Assembly (NCBI GenBank): GCA_016081115.2
Contig: JABTTQ020002540.1
Coordinates: 1 to 64,000 of the forward strand
Source: Rehmannia glutinosa
Taxonomy: Eukaryota; Streptophyta; Magnoliopsida; Lamiales; Orobanchaceae
Direction of reading: 5' to 3'
Length of the DNA: 64,000 nucleotides
Shown in pieces: positions 47,089-59,538 of the stretch. A program made the translations under genes and the position numbers. Numbering within the stretch: the stretch's first letter is position 1; every line of letters starts with the position of its first letter. The notes under the pieces are model-generated. The model was not told the DNA's origin. It did no database searches and saw only the letters and a list, made by a program, of their open reading frames with translations.

Positions 47089-48621
47089 TGTTAGGAATTT
47101 TATTGTTTAGATTTTGATGAATGCCATGTAAAACTTAGAATAGAAAGTTGGCACCCCAATTCTTGTTTTAAAATGCATTGTAATAAATAAGTAGCCAAGG
47201 CGAGTTAAGTCGGCCTACGCCTAACATGCAAGAAGACAATCAAGACTGAAGGAAGACTCATTGCGAGACAATTTGAGTATGGCAAAGAAGAGTAGACGGG
47301 GAACTCTCTTTGGAGAAGCGGTGAGTGGAGCATCGGTCAAGTCAACTCAAGAAAAGCCAAGTCTTAAGTTGAAGTGACGGAAGAGTCATCCAATGATTGG
47401 AAGTGACTCTAAGTCACCACGGGGAAAGCAAGGAAATGCGATCAAGTCGAGATAATCTGAAAAAGAACCGTTGCCGAGAAATCAAGAGATTTACTTAAAC
47501 AAGTAATATCTCCATACCACCTTTCTCGGAGTGCTCGGTCCCGAAGCGTGCAAAAGGAATGAACCAATGGGAAGCACCACACCGTGTCGAAACTACGAAA
47601 AGGTGAAAGAACAATTCATACGAGGAAATGGCAATTCCAAGAAGCGCAAGCCAACGATCGCAAAGTGACTTTCAAAAATAAGCCTATCTCTTCAACGGGC
47701 AAATTTTTGAAAGTTCACTATAAAAGGCCGAGGAGTTTGTTTGAGAAGGAGGATGACACACATGTGAGATAAACAAGCATATCGAAAAACTGAAATATTC
47801 TCAATCCTCAAGCCTACATTACGAAGTACATCAATCCAACACTCACCTGTGAAGGAAAGAGAACTTCAATCGAGTTGAAGAGGAAACTTTTGAAAAAAGG
47901 GGTCTACATTTCGGGAAGGATTGTAGAAAGGTTCAAGGTTGAACCAAGTCTTAAACTCTTAGAGGGCTTCGTGATCAAATCCAAAGAGTTTGAGCAAGTG
48001 AGTGTAGTAACAAAGCGCATTTGCCGTGAAGAAGAAGGCGAGTCGTCACGAGAAGCCGGTGAGTGATCAAGGCGTCTCGCATCGAGTCCCTAAGGATCAA
48101 GTCGTTTGTTGTGATCAAGACTTGTATCCGGGTATTACCACTTTGTAAACCGATCACTACTTAGTGGATTCCTCCGGGAGTTGGAGAAGAGAGGAGTAGA
48201 AGAATTACCCCATCTTCGAACCTCTATAAAAATTTCATTGTGTCATTTACTTTTCAAAGACTTTAATTCTTGCATTATTAACTGCTTATATCTCATTTGA
48301 TAAATTTGCTATCCACGATAATTTATAAGTACTAAATCAAGCTCTAAAATCTTGCATAATCAAACTTAAGGGTGTTAAGTCTTCTTTTGAAAAATAAAAC
48401 CACAGTTGAGTTAAATTATATTAACAGTGAGTTACTCCATCAACACTCAATCAGTAAAGTGCATTTGAGAGATTAACTCTCTTGAGTGACTAATTCATTG
48501 TCCATCAAGGACACAACTGTGTAGAATCAACTCTGTAGATTTAAAAGGACTAAATCGAAAATTTGGTAAGGTTTATTCAACCCCCTTCTAAACCTTACAC
48601 TTACACCCCTTGGGACCTACA
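47089..48621 (+). repeat. 5' LTR of element B
   Basis: 1533 bp, TG...CA, direct repeat of 59539-61066. TATA box at 47719. Confidence 0.92.
47719..47726 (+). promoter_or_regulatory. LTR TATA box (B, 5' LTR)
   Basis: TATAAAAG in 'cactataaaaggccgagg', conserved in all four LTRs of A and B. Confidence 0.65.
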
Positions 48622-48623
48622 AG

Positions 48624-48635
48624 TGGTATCGGAGC
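48624..48635 (+). promoter_or_regulatory. primer-binding site (initiator tRNA-Met) of B
   Basis: TGGTATCGGAGC, two bases behind the LTR; same single mismatch to the tRNA as in A. Confidence 0.85.
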
Positions 48636-48747
48636 GGTTGGTTCATTGAACCCTCCGCACCAGTTCTTGAACTAGATCTCCAAACTTTTCAAAGTTTGCT
48701 TTAGTACTTAAACCTTCAAAACTCTTTTTTATTAAAAAGTCATTATC

Positions 48748-51120
48748 ATGGAAGCAAATCGACACGCATCCCTATGTTCACTATCGAAGAATTTGATGAT
48801 TGGAAAATTCGTATGCGAGGCTCATCTATCAAGACATTACATGATGAGATGTGGATAGTGATAGAAGATGGGCCTCCGCAAATATTAATGGTGAACACAA
48901 CATGCGAAGAGTTGCGGTGAAGGAGAAGATGATCTTTGCTCCCGGACGATCATGGTTGAAAAACCAAGAACCGAGTGGACAAATGATGACAGAGAAAGAG
49001 ATACAACCTGGACAATGTAGCCAAGGACATCCTTTACAAAACCTTAGACAAAGCCATGTTCAATAAAGTCAAATCTTGCAAAACGGCTAAGGAAATGCGG
49101 GACAAGTTGACATTGATTTGTGAAGGCTCGGAAAGCAAATCAAAGAAAACAAATTATCGGTGGCCGTCTGAGAAATTTGAAAACTTCAAAATGATCTCGG
49201 AGAGAACTTGGATCAACTAGACGCTCGGTTCACGAAATCACAAATGAGTACATGCACTTGGAAAGGAATATACACGAAGAAGAAATGTGTATGAAAATCC
49301 TAAAAAGTCTTCCGGTGAATGGGAAATGAAGGTCATGGCACCGAGACATTCCATGGACCTATTAAAGACATCCAACCATTAACTATTCTCGGACCTCAAA
49401 GCCTACGAGTTTGAGCCGAGAAGAAAAGACCAGGAAGAGGCAATTTTGTACCCAAAGCATTTGCTCTAATTGTTAAAGATGGGAAGAGAGTTGAGGTCAA
49501 AGAAAGTCATTGACCCGGAAGAAATAGCCACGATGGTCAAAAGATTCAACAAGTTCTTCAATAAGAACTACAAGAGAGGAAAGGAGAATCTTCCGAGAAG
49601 ACACTCGGCTCCCTCCAAATCAAGGAAGACAGGCCAACAAGAAGAGAACAGATCATCAAAAAGTTGAGTATCAAAGGGCGACAACTCAAGAATGGAAAAA
49701 GAGTGATCAAAAGGTGAATATCTATGTTGGAACTGAGACAACCAGGTCACTATGCCATTGATTTGCTCATATCCTGTAGTCAACAAGTGAGGGGATGAAG
49801 AAGAAAGAAAGGTCTTGAGAGAAAGAAGACAAAAAAGAAAAGAAAAAGGCAATGATGGCTGCAGAGATCTCTTTGAGACATCCAAGTCAAGAGAGACAAC
49901 GGTGATTCGAGAGCGGTGAAGGCGACTACTCAAGTGACTCGAAGAAGAAGCCCGATCCGCTTGATGGCCAAAGAACAAGATCAAGAAGATGAGGTACAAT
50001 CTAACTCAACAAACTCGGACACTAGTGATAGTAGTGTGACATGACACACACTTCATCACCCATCTGATCTTTATGATTCATTAGGCAAAATGATGAAAGA
50101 TTTTGAACACATTAAATCCTCACACACACTATTGAATGAGGAAAACGACCTACTCAAAAGTCAAAACTCAAAGCGACTAAGGAGCCGAGTACTCTAAGTC
50201 AAATAGTGTTGAGAATGAAAGTTTAAAAAGGTGAAAATGCTAAATTAATAAAGCGAAATCATTGCTATAAAAAGAGGAGAATGACCTCAAGAATGTTATT
50301 GCCTCATTCACTAAGGCATCTAAATCATTGGATGATCTTATTATGAGTCAAAGAGAATGTGGAAACAAGACAGGCTTAGGATTTAATTCCTCATGCCATG
50401 TCGAACCTCAAGAGTAATTTTGGAAAAAGGATCTTCAAGTCATGAAGAGTGCGAAAAATCCAAAACTCTAAATGTTGCACACACATTCACTCTAAAGCAC
50501 AATACTAAGCAAAGCGGCATTGGTTATAAAGGAAAAGGAAAAAGCGACCGAGTTGAGTGTCTTTGAAAGGCAGTGAGAAGAGATTGTGAGTCCTCAAAGC
50601 CAAACTCCAAAGAAAAACTCTGTAAAGAAGAAGCGAGCTACCAAAAATCCGAGAAAACCCATAAAAGAAATACATATGATGGGAATGGTAGAAAATATCC
50701 AAGCAAGTGATTGGAATAATGTAAACTATCGGACAAACTTGTGGAATATAAGCCCGGATGGCAAAGGCCAGAACTCGAAAGGCCATTCCAAAAGTATAAG
50801 AGCTTTCATCAACACACATATGCACCTGGCACTACACTCAAAAACACCACAATTACCCAAGGAAGGCAATTGCTAAAACACATATGCGCAGGCATACGGA
50901 CAAAAGAGACAATTTGTATGAACGTAGAATCCCCAAGCAATTTGCCAGGATTAATTATGATTATGGCAGATAGATCGCAACCCCTGTGAGTCAAATCATT
51001 TTGGCTATAGGTTGGTTGGATCATCTTACAATTCTAACCCCTCGGGACTAGACAAGTATGGGTACCAAAAACTTAATTTCCTTGATTGCGGAGTTTGAGC
51101 AGTGAGTGCAAGGAACCTGG
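48748..51120 (+). pseudogene. gag region of element B
   Basis: Begins ATGGAAGCAAATC. Across frames: EFDDWKIRM-type start, LYKTLDKAMF-type helix, EEMCMKILKSLPVNWEMK-like stretch, YEFEPRRKDQ, MVKRFNKFFNKNYKRGKE. The CCHC knuckle at about 49720-49765 is frameshifted (CWN then loss of frame), whereas A keeps it readable. The Lys/Ser-rich linker with NSVKKKRATKNPRKP (50613-50660) leads to protease. Gag should form the particle and bind RNA. The breaks are mostly one- or two-base indels. Confidence 0.75.
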
Positions 51121-54100
51121 TACATGGATAGTGGTACATTCCGGACATATGATAGGAAATAAGAGAAATCTGTCAAAATTGAAAGAAGTCAAAGGAGCAA
51201 AAGTCACATTCGGAGGAAATGAAGCTCCAGGTGAAATAAGAGGCATTGGATCCATCAAGAGGAATGGATTAGAGATCACATATGTTGCATATGTTGAAGG
51301 GCTAAACTTCAATTTACTAAGCATCAATCAACTCGTGACAAGGGCTACAATGTTGGATTCAATATGGGTATATGCCAAATCAAAGATATTGAATCAAATG
51401 AAGTGGTCTTTGCAAGGATGTAGACAGAGAAAAATATGTATGTAGTGGATTGGTCAATCGCAACACCCAAAGACTTGTCTACTAGCAAAGAGCACAATTT
51501 GAATCAAGTTGGTTGTGGCACAAAAAGTGAGTCACTGAATTTCAAAACAATTAACAAGTGGCAAGAAGTCATCTTGTAGAAGGACTTCGGACTCGATATA
51601 CAAGAAGGAGAGTATATGTGATGCATGTCGAAGGAAAACAAATCAAGTCGTCATTCAAAGAAAAGACATGCCCATCCTCAACAAGAATATTGCATCGCTT
51701 CATATGGATCTATTTGGCCCAGTGGAACCGGCCAACATAAGTGGAAAGAAATACACCTTGGTAGTAGTAGATGACTACTCAAGATATACATGGACAATAT
51801 TCATGTGTAAGAAGAAAGAAACTCTAAAAAAACTACCACAATCGATGAAAAGGATTCAAAATGAGAAGAGTCAAACCATTATCAAAATAAGATCGGATAG
51901 AGGAATCGAGTTTGTCAATGGAATAATAACTCGATCTTGTATTGAGAATGGTATTGGTCATGAACTATCGGCTGACAAGGACTCCACAAACATAATGGAG
52001 TTGCGAGAAAGAAGAAATAGAACCCTCAAAGAAGCAAGAGGACCATGTTAGGTGAAGCGAGTTACCAAAAAGATTTTGGTCAAGCAATCAACACGACTTG
52101 CTACACTCAAAACAGATGTATGATAAATAGCGACTAACAAAGACTCCTATGAGATGCGGGTGGAAGAAAACCAAATGTTGCATATTTGAGAATATTTGGA
52201 TGTAAATGTTTCATCCACAACAATGGCAAAGACAATCTAAAGGCCTTTGATGCTAAAGGCGATGAAGGTATCTTCTTAGGATACTCGGTGAAAGCAAAGC
52301 TCTGAGAATACTCAACAAAAGGACTATGGTTGCGAAGAATCCATTCATGTGGTATTTGATGAGCAAATGTAAATGGAGAAGACATTGAAGAGTCGGTGAT
52401 AAGTGAATCATCCAACCATACGAGAAGAGTCCCTATCTTGTCAAGGAATTTGGAATTATCAATTGAGGAAGAAGATGAGATAGTGAATCTCAAAAAAATT
52501 TGGAAAATTTGCGGCTAAGTGATTACGAGAGGCGACCACAACAACACAATCGCAAGTCGATCGGAATCCGGCTAACTTACTCCAACTTTGATGTAAGATG
52601 GTGAAAGACCATCCACGAGAACTTGTCATTGGAGATATAAAGAGAAGGTGTCAAGACAAGATCGAACTCAACAAGAAGCCATGTTCACATGCTTCATCTC
52701 GCAAATAGAGCCCAAAGATGTGTCACAAGCATTGGACGACACACATTGGATTCAAGCTATGCAAGAAGAGTGAATCGGTTTGAGAGAAATAAAGTATGGG
52801 AATTAGTGCAAAGACCCATACATCAAAATGTTATTGGAACCAAATGGGTATTCATAAATAAGATGAACGAGGAAGGTTACGTGGTAGTAAGAAACAAAGC
52901 AAGACTAGTAGCCAAAGGATATTGACAAGAAGAAGGGATAGATTTTGATGAAACATTTGCCCCTGTAGCAACATTGGAAGCTATAAGGATGTTTCTTGCC
53001 TATGCGACTCACAAGAATTTCATTGTATATCGGATGGATGTAAAAGTGCATTCCTAAACGGTTTATTGGAAGAAGAAGTGTATGTTGAACAACCTCCGAG
53101 GATTTGAGCGAGGAAGACTCTTGGAGACAAGGTATACAAACTCAAGAAAGCCTGTATGGATTGAAACAGGCACCCGAGCATGGTATGATACCTGTCATAA
53201 TTCCTAAGCGAAAATGGATTCACAAAAGGAAAAGTAGATAGAACACTTTTCAGAATTCAAGACAAGAAGAGTGTCTTGCTTGTTCAAATATATGTGGATG
53301 ACATCATTTTTGGATCCACTAACAAAGAGTGTGTGAAAAATTTTCAAACCTCATGCAAAGTAAATTTGAAATGAGCATGATGGGAGAGTGACATTCTTCC
53401 TTGGACTCCAAGTGAAGCATTTGAAGGATGGAACCTTCATAAGTCAAACAAAATACACGAGAGATTTAATGAAGAAGTTTGGTATGGAGGAGAAGTCTTA
53501 CGTAAAAATACCAATGAACACATCGTCAAAATGGACATGGATGCGGATGGCAAGCCTGTAGATCAAACAAGATACAAAGCACTTATTGGATCATTGCTCT
53601 ATCTCACGGCTAGCGGGCGGACATCACCTTTCTTTGTAGGTGTATGTGCAAGATTTCAATCTGCTCCAAAAGAGAGCCACATGACAATGACTAAGAGAAT
53701 ATTGAGATACTTGAAAGGAAGCAAGAAGTAGGCCTATCGTATCAAAGGAAGGTGGATTCAAGCTAATTGGCTATTGATTCGACTATCTTTGGATGCGAGT
53801 AGACAGGAAGAGCACTTCGAGGCACATGTCAAATGCTAGAAGCAGACTAATTTCTGGTTTAGCAAGAAGCAAAACTCAATAGCCACCTCTACGGTGAGGC
53901 GAATACATAGGCTGGCATTTGTTGTTGTGCCCAAGTCCTATGGATGAGACGGTGAGAGAGACTATGAAGTTGAAGAAAAAGAAATTCCAATCATGTGTGA
54001 TAACACAAGTGCAATTGCAATCACTCAAAATCCCGTGTTGCACTCAAGAACAAAACATATTGATGTCGGATATCATTTCATAAGAGATCATGTTGAAAAG

Positions 54101-54222
54101 AAGGACATCATCTGGAATATATCTCAAGCGATAAACAACTAGTCGACATCTTCACAAAACCATTATGTGAGTCAAGATTTGAAGAACTCAAACATGAGTT
54201 GGGGCTAATTGAACTAAGGTGA
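51121..54222 (+). pseudogene. pol region of element B (PR-INT-RT-RH)
   Basis: Protease starts YMDSG (Asp codon at 51127) and frameshifts directly afterwards. Integrase (51668-52051) is the best-preserved piece: LHMDLFGPVEPAN, KKYTLVVVDDYSRYTW, IIKIRSDRGIEFVNGI with the second Asp, and RNRTLKEA next to the position of the catalytic Glu. RT: GTKWVFINKMNEEGY, ARLVAKGY then a stop, GIDFDETFAPVATLEAIRMF, and YVDD at 53291-53302. RNase H about 53560-54150. The readable end is TGA at 54220. The ACAGC/CTGAGGCTG-like region of RNase H (53600-53630, 53885-53915) is scrambled in a different way in each copy. Confidence 0.87.
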
Positions 54223-54779
54223 GACACGAGAAGAACCAAAGAAAAGAAATGGAACGAGAAAAGGAGGTGAAAAAGAGTGAAAATAGAAATCATTTCAAGA
54301 ATCACCAGATGTCGGAAAACTGACTACACCGAGTCGGTGATATTGAGTCGCTAAGAAACGTGAGAAGTAGAGTTAAATCGGCTAAGGGATAAATTTGAAT
54401 AACTTATGAGCAAAGTGACAAAACGCTTGATCGTTTTGACTAAGCGGGAATGTTTTAAGGAATACGTCAATAATGATGATGTGTCTGAGACATAAAAGCC
54501 GCACACCAAGCCTATGATTGGATATAAATCTTTGCCGCATTAAATACGAGACATGAAATGCTCAATAGGCGTGCGAAATCCAAGCCGTTGATTTCGACCA
54601 CATTTCAAAAACCACCCGCACGTCCTTTCATAAACCATATTTAAACCATTTTCGTCCGTTTCTCTCTCACACTTCTAAAAGCTGTTCATCTCTCTCTCAA
54701 AAGCAAAGGCAAAATACTCTCAAAACCCTATCAACCTTCAAATCAATTTCTCGAGTTTTCCTTGATATAATCCTGAGAA
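54223..54779 (+). promoter_or_regulatory. pol-ORF2 spacer with promoter-like module (B)
   Basis: 'cctttcataaacc', TATA-like CATATTTAAACC at 54636-54647, then 'ctctctcacacttc' and 'catctctctctcaaaagc' leader to the ATG at 54780. TATA-to-ATG distance about 140 bp, as in A and C. The upstream line 'gcgggaatgttttaagg' is also shared with A. Confidence 0.55.
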
Positions 54780-57700
54780 ATGGCACCAACTTATGACTTT
54801 ACCAAGTTAGGAAAGCAAATCCACACCGGTTCGACGGTGGATTTTGACGGAATGATGAAATAGGGGTCCGAGCGACACCTGGTGAAGCAAATCGAGAAGT
54901 TGGAAACGCCCCAGGACTAAAACCGTTTCTAACGCTAGAATATTCGATGACCTATGTGGAGGAGGTCGCACAATTCTCGTGAATGCTGAGATTCACGATG
55001 AAGGAATCAAGTCATCTGTTCACGGAAAGCGGTGACTATCTCTGCCAAGGATTTGGTGAATATTGCTCACTACCCAGGAAGGAGCATCGAGATTAAAGAA
55101 GCCGATGTAAACTTGGCCGACGCATGGAAAGAAATAGCCAAGTCCGAGCTTTTTTGATAAGATAATACACAAAGCAAACAAGAGAGCTGCTGAAGGAGGA
55201 TTATCACAAGTTGTTGGACATAGTTGCCAAATGTATCGACATCAAATTTGGCGACTTTGACCAATCAAAAGGCAAAGCGATTGTAATTTGCAATCATCGA
55301 AGAAAAGAAGATAAATGGGCCGAGTTTGTCTACACGGACTCTGCGTAAGCGTGGGAAACAAGTCCTTCAAAGAAGATGGCTCATTTGGAGGATCCTAGGA
55401 TATGGCCTAGTGATTGGCGGCTATTGGAGGTGAAAGGAGTCCCTCTTAGACATGGGAAGGCTTTCCATGTTAACAAGAGGATGTTGAGCAAACCTCTCAG
55501 GCGCTCGGAAGCGAGCTTACGCAAGAGAGCGACACCGTGAGGGGAATCAAGCGACCCCGAAGATACGATTGTTTCCTCTCGGCCCGAGAAGAAAGCTGCC
55601 CTGCGGTGCTAAGAAAGACTTTGCCCCTGCGCAAAGAAAGAAAACAAACATGCTCTGCCCCAAAGTGTGAGTGCTGCCCGGCGGCCGTGTCTCTGCCCTG
55701 CAGCAGCGTGATCGAGAAGGACTCACAAATACCTTCTCCGATCGTCAAAAAGAGGAGAAGCAGAAGCCACGACGGCCTACTCCTCGAAAAAGAGACCCGA
55801 CAAGCCCGGCCCCCAAGAATCGAGGAGGACACCGTCTACGAACCGAGAAATCCCTGCGGTACAAACTAGTAGGCGAAGAAGAATCGTCAAGCGGTCCGGC
55901 CTGGAGAAACCGGTGAGTCGGGATTACTCGGCTAGCACAAATACCAGGAGACCCCTTTGGAGAAGTAGAGTCTCGGATGTAGTTGATGAAACGGCCAAGT
56001 CTGTGAAGGCGATCATGAAGGCAACGAAGACACACTGGTGTAGTTCACGCTTGTTTGAAACACTGAAAAAGCGCGGAGCGAGATAGTGATGTAATGATCC
56101 TATCTCCACCTTACCCGGACATCCAAAATCGTCTGCGTGAGTGGAGGAAATGGAAATTGAGCAAGTCGAGGAGCAGTTCCAACGACTGAGTTTATAGAAG
56201 AAGAAGAAGAAGCTGCTAAATTTCCTTGGATTAACTCTTTGTGCTCCCGGCTACGGATGAAGACAAGCTGCACGGACATCCTGCAGATCTACAAGGACAA
56301 GGAGAGAAAAGCAAGGTGAAGAAGCGAAGCACGTGAGAAGGCAAGCATACGCCTATCTCCGGCACCACAGAACACACACATCCTCTCATTGATGTCTTCT
56401 CGGCGGTGATGAGGAAGCAGGAGAATCCGCCGCCCACGAGAAGAGTTGCGGATGCGGCAAGCATTGCGAATCAAGAATACTTCACGAGCAAAGACTAATG
56501 GAGGGACCAGGAGAGTCCTCGAACACGGTGAAATTGATCCAATGGGAGTGGTCCGACCAAATCGCCCCTTGTTATTCTTGCCACCACTTCTGACTCACTC
56601 GGAAGAAGGCGATAAGGAGATGGCGATGGCCGGGACAATGGGGACCCCGGTCGAGCCAACCACGATTGAAGGTGTTTACCACCGCCCCTTTGACAACTTG
56701 AACATTCAAAAGACACACGGTAGGGAGTTTGGAGATGAGTGACCCCATTCCAAGTCACTCGGTGGTGCGCCCGAGGGGAAACTCCTCGGCTGCGGCTAGG
56801 TCGGAGGATCTTTGCAGAGATGACTCCACAAAGAATCAAGAAGGCGAAGAAGAGAAATTACAAACGCAAGAAAAATGACAAGTTGCCATCGAAGCTCCAG
56901 GCGATTGAGACTGTCTCGGTGAGGTGCCAAGCGCTCTCGAAGGCTAATAATGACGCGCGATGCGGTCGAGGCTGAGGAAGGAATGACCACAGGAGTTAAC
57001 ACTGCAGGCGATGAAAGTGCAATCCATGGGGTTGAGACTCCAATGGATGCCCTTTGTAGAAGACCCTAAGGCAGTGACACTTTGTCGAAAGGGTGGACCA
57101 AGGCCTCGCGGCGGTGAGAGACTCTTGGAGGTAATGAAGGCCCACGGGAGGTTGAGACTTCCGGGGTAAAGAAGTCAAGAAGTAGAGAACATCCCTCCTA
57201 CTATCATCGACCCATCCGAGAAGGAGATCGGCGCACTTCATGATTCCCGGGACAACCACGATGTCACTTTTTCCGGGGATCGGAAGGCGAAAGAAGAAGC
57301 TGAGTCATCCCCCATGACAAATCAAAAGACTCAGTGCGGATGTTCCAAGCACGAGCAAAGTCGATCCCAAGACTACTCGTCAAACCTTTAATTTTGATGA
57401 TGAGCCACCAATGGAAATCTCATCATCGTCAATGACGCTTCGATAAAGCCGAGGACCGATCTCTTGAAATGGAAAAATCGGTGAGACCAACGAAGGCATT
57501 AAGACAGTTGAGGCTCGGCAAGCGGGTCTACTTCACAAATGAACCCGGTGAACAAGAGACCCACTGCACGGGCTCCTCAAGCTGCGGCGAGATCGATTCC
57601 CAAAAGAACTTCACGCGCACCGCTCATCATCGAGCAGATCCCGGTTGGCGGTGATGAATCTTTTGTAGAATCTTTCCCTTTTTCTGGAGATACGAACTCC

Positions 57701-59345
57701 ACGAAGAGTCGAAGAAAGCGAACAAGCACGCTATCACAAACCAGCCCCTGTTCTTCCATCGGACACCATTGTTCGGTGATTATGACTTCGATCTTTGTAT
57801 GGCCATCACCGCTGTGAAGAATCAGTGAAGTTCGAGAAGTGTTCAAGGCACTCTTTCTTGAGGTTGAACGGATGGAGAGGCATCGAGGCCTCTTTGGACA
57901 TGCGTTGGACAACGAGAGATGCCACCCTACGGTTGATTTAAGAGGAATAACTTGATTCGGATAAGAGAATGGTGGCAACAAAGCTGACAAACAATGCGTG
58001 TGGAGCAGGTGAGATACTTGAACATTGTTCAACAAGGCTGCTTTGGTGTGGAGAGTGAAAATCTTGATGCAAAAGCGAAGTGAGAGAACACATTGAGCAT
58101 ATGCATGAAGCTCACACTTTGCCGAGATCAAGCATTGCGTGAGCAAAATACAAATGATCTCTGACGTTTGGAAGAACACATGACAAGAAAATTGGCCTTC
58201 TCATGGTGAGATGAAGCGATTTGTGAGAATCCAACGCTACTCGTCTGAATTCCGTCTTTGCATCAGCGCAAGCAGACTTGAAGCGAACTCAACCATCGAA
58301 GACTCGACTTCATGCTTGCGACATGTTCCCTGGGGTTCCTCTATCCTTTGATGATGCAAAAGGGGGAAGAGGAATACCTCAAGCGCTAACATCGAAGGTG
58401 AGAAGAAAGGCAGTGAGAAGGGAAAATCGGTGAGGAAGTGTTGAAAAGGAAGAAAGGAAAGCTTGTTGAGGGGGAAGGATCACGGATGTGACATTGATGA
58501 TTGCACAAACCCCAACAAGGTCTGTCAGCCCGACATTATCGGTGACAAACTCCCGTGACTCTCGCCACTCCAACACTCTCTTTGTATCTATGGTGAAAAG
58601 AGAAAAACAATTGAAGCGGGGATGAAGGAAGTGGAAGGAAGAATGGATGCAGGGTTATGAACATCTTGAAAGAACATGGAGGCATTCCGGTGAAGAGAGA
58701 CACCTATGCCATCTCGGATGTCGGGACGAGCCACGTCGGTTGATGAATTTAAGGCGCTCGAATCAGGGATACTTTGCAAATATGTACATGGCTCAAGCTT
58801 GGGACTGTCTTGGGAAAAGGGTCTCACGTTATGTGAAGAAGGCGACAGTGACAGAGACAACCGATCGCTCTCTGCCTTTGGTCACTCCGCTAGTCACTCA
58901 TTTGGAAAGAAAAGACCCCGTCTGATACGCCCGGAGGTAGAGGAAGAAGCGATGTAGTGGAGGAAGAAGCTTGGACCAGGCCTCTCGCCAAGAATATTGA
59001 ATACGTAGATCCGGGAAAGAAAGGAGGATCTCTTGGGCTAAAACTTGACCAAGTGGCTAAAACTAAGCCGAGTATGCAAAAGACTAGAAGAAGAAAACAA
59101 GAGACAAACTCGGCTATGGGAGGAGAGATAGGAAAGAATAAGAAGAGATGAAGGCTGCCGAGGAAGGAAAGCGTATGAGAAGAAAAAAAAAAGCGGTGAC
59201 GGCGAGAAAAAGAGAAGAAGAGAAGAAGATGTTGATCAAGATGAAAGAAGGAGACAACGAAGGAGATGAAGTGTTCTTTGTCCAACCTTCGTGTATTTTA
59301 TCTTGTAAATACATACAATGTAAGTCTTATGTAATAAAGCTATAA
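54780..59345 (+). pseudogene. second long frame (ORF2, env position) of element B
   Basis: Starts MAPTYDFTKLGKQIHTGS and parallels A through its whole length. Shared landmarks: a YVEEVA block, a WKE(I/V)AK block, LKEDYHK-like residues (here LKEDYHKLLDIVAKCID in pieces), EVKGVP, a Lys/Pro/Ser-rich middle, LSPPYPDIQNRLREWR at 56100-56147, a FDDEPP..ISSS acidic patch at 57390-57430, and a C-terminal EENKRQT..W/ERRRR-type charged helix from about 59080 that could form a coiled coil. The product is unidentified. Numerous stops and shifts; the C-terminal stop could be near 59260 or at 59343, depending on frame. Confidence 0.6.
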
Positions 59346-59430
59346 ATTCTTTATTTTCGGTGTAGACAAATATGTGCTCACGATACACCTTGTGATTGTG
59401 TAAAAGAACAGGAATGATATGATCAATAAA
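59329..59430 (+). terminator. AATAAA signals behind ORF2 (B)
   Basis: 'gtaataaagc' at 59330 and 'gatcaataaacag' at 59421, upstream of the polypurine tract; equivalents exist in A. Confidence 0.35.
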
Positions 59431-59523
59431 CAGATCTATTCTGCGCATACATTCTATGTCAATACACTATCTGTATGTATCTTTGCTGTTTGCATTTTTG
59501 AATGATTTAAGTTTTGGCATCAT

Positions 59524-59538
59524 CAAAAAGGGGGACAT
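59524..59538 (+). promoter_or_regulatory. polypurine tract of B
   Basis: 'caaaaagggggacat' immediately before TGTTAGG; the purine run AAAAAGGGGGA is the plus-strand primer. A lacks the G run at the same place. Confidence 0.8.

Noticed and set aside
57577..58179. Longest single open frame in the window (200 codons, minus strand)
   Set aside because: It runs antisense through ORF2 of B, has no recognisable motif, and the equivalent strand in A is not open. It is a chance frame.
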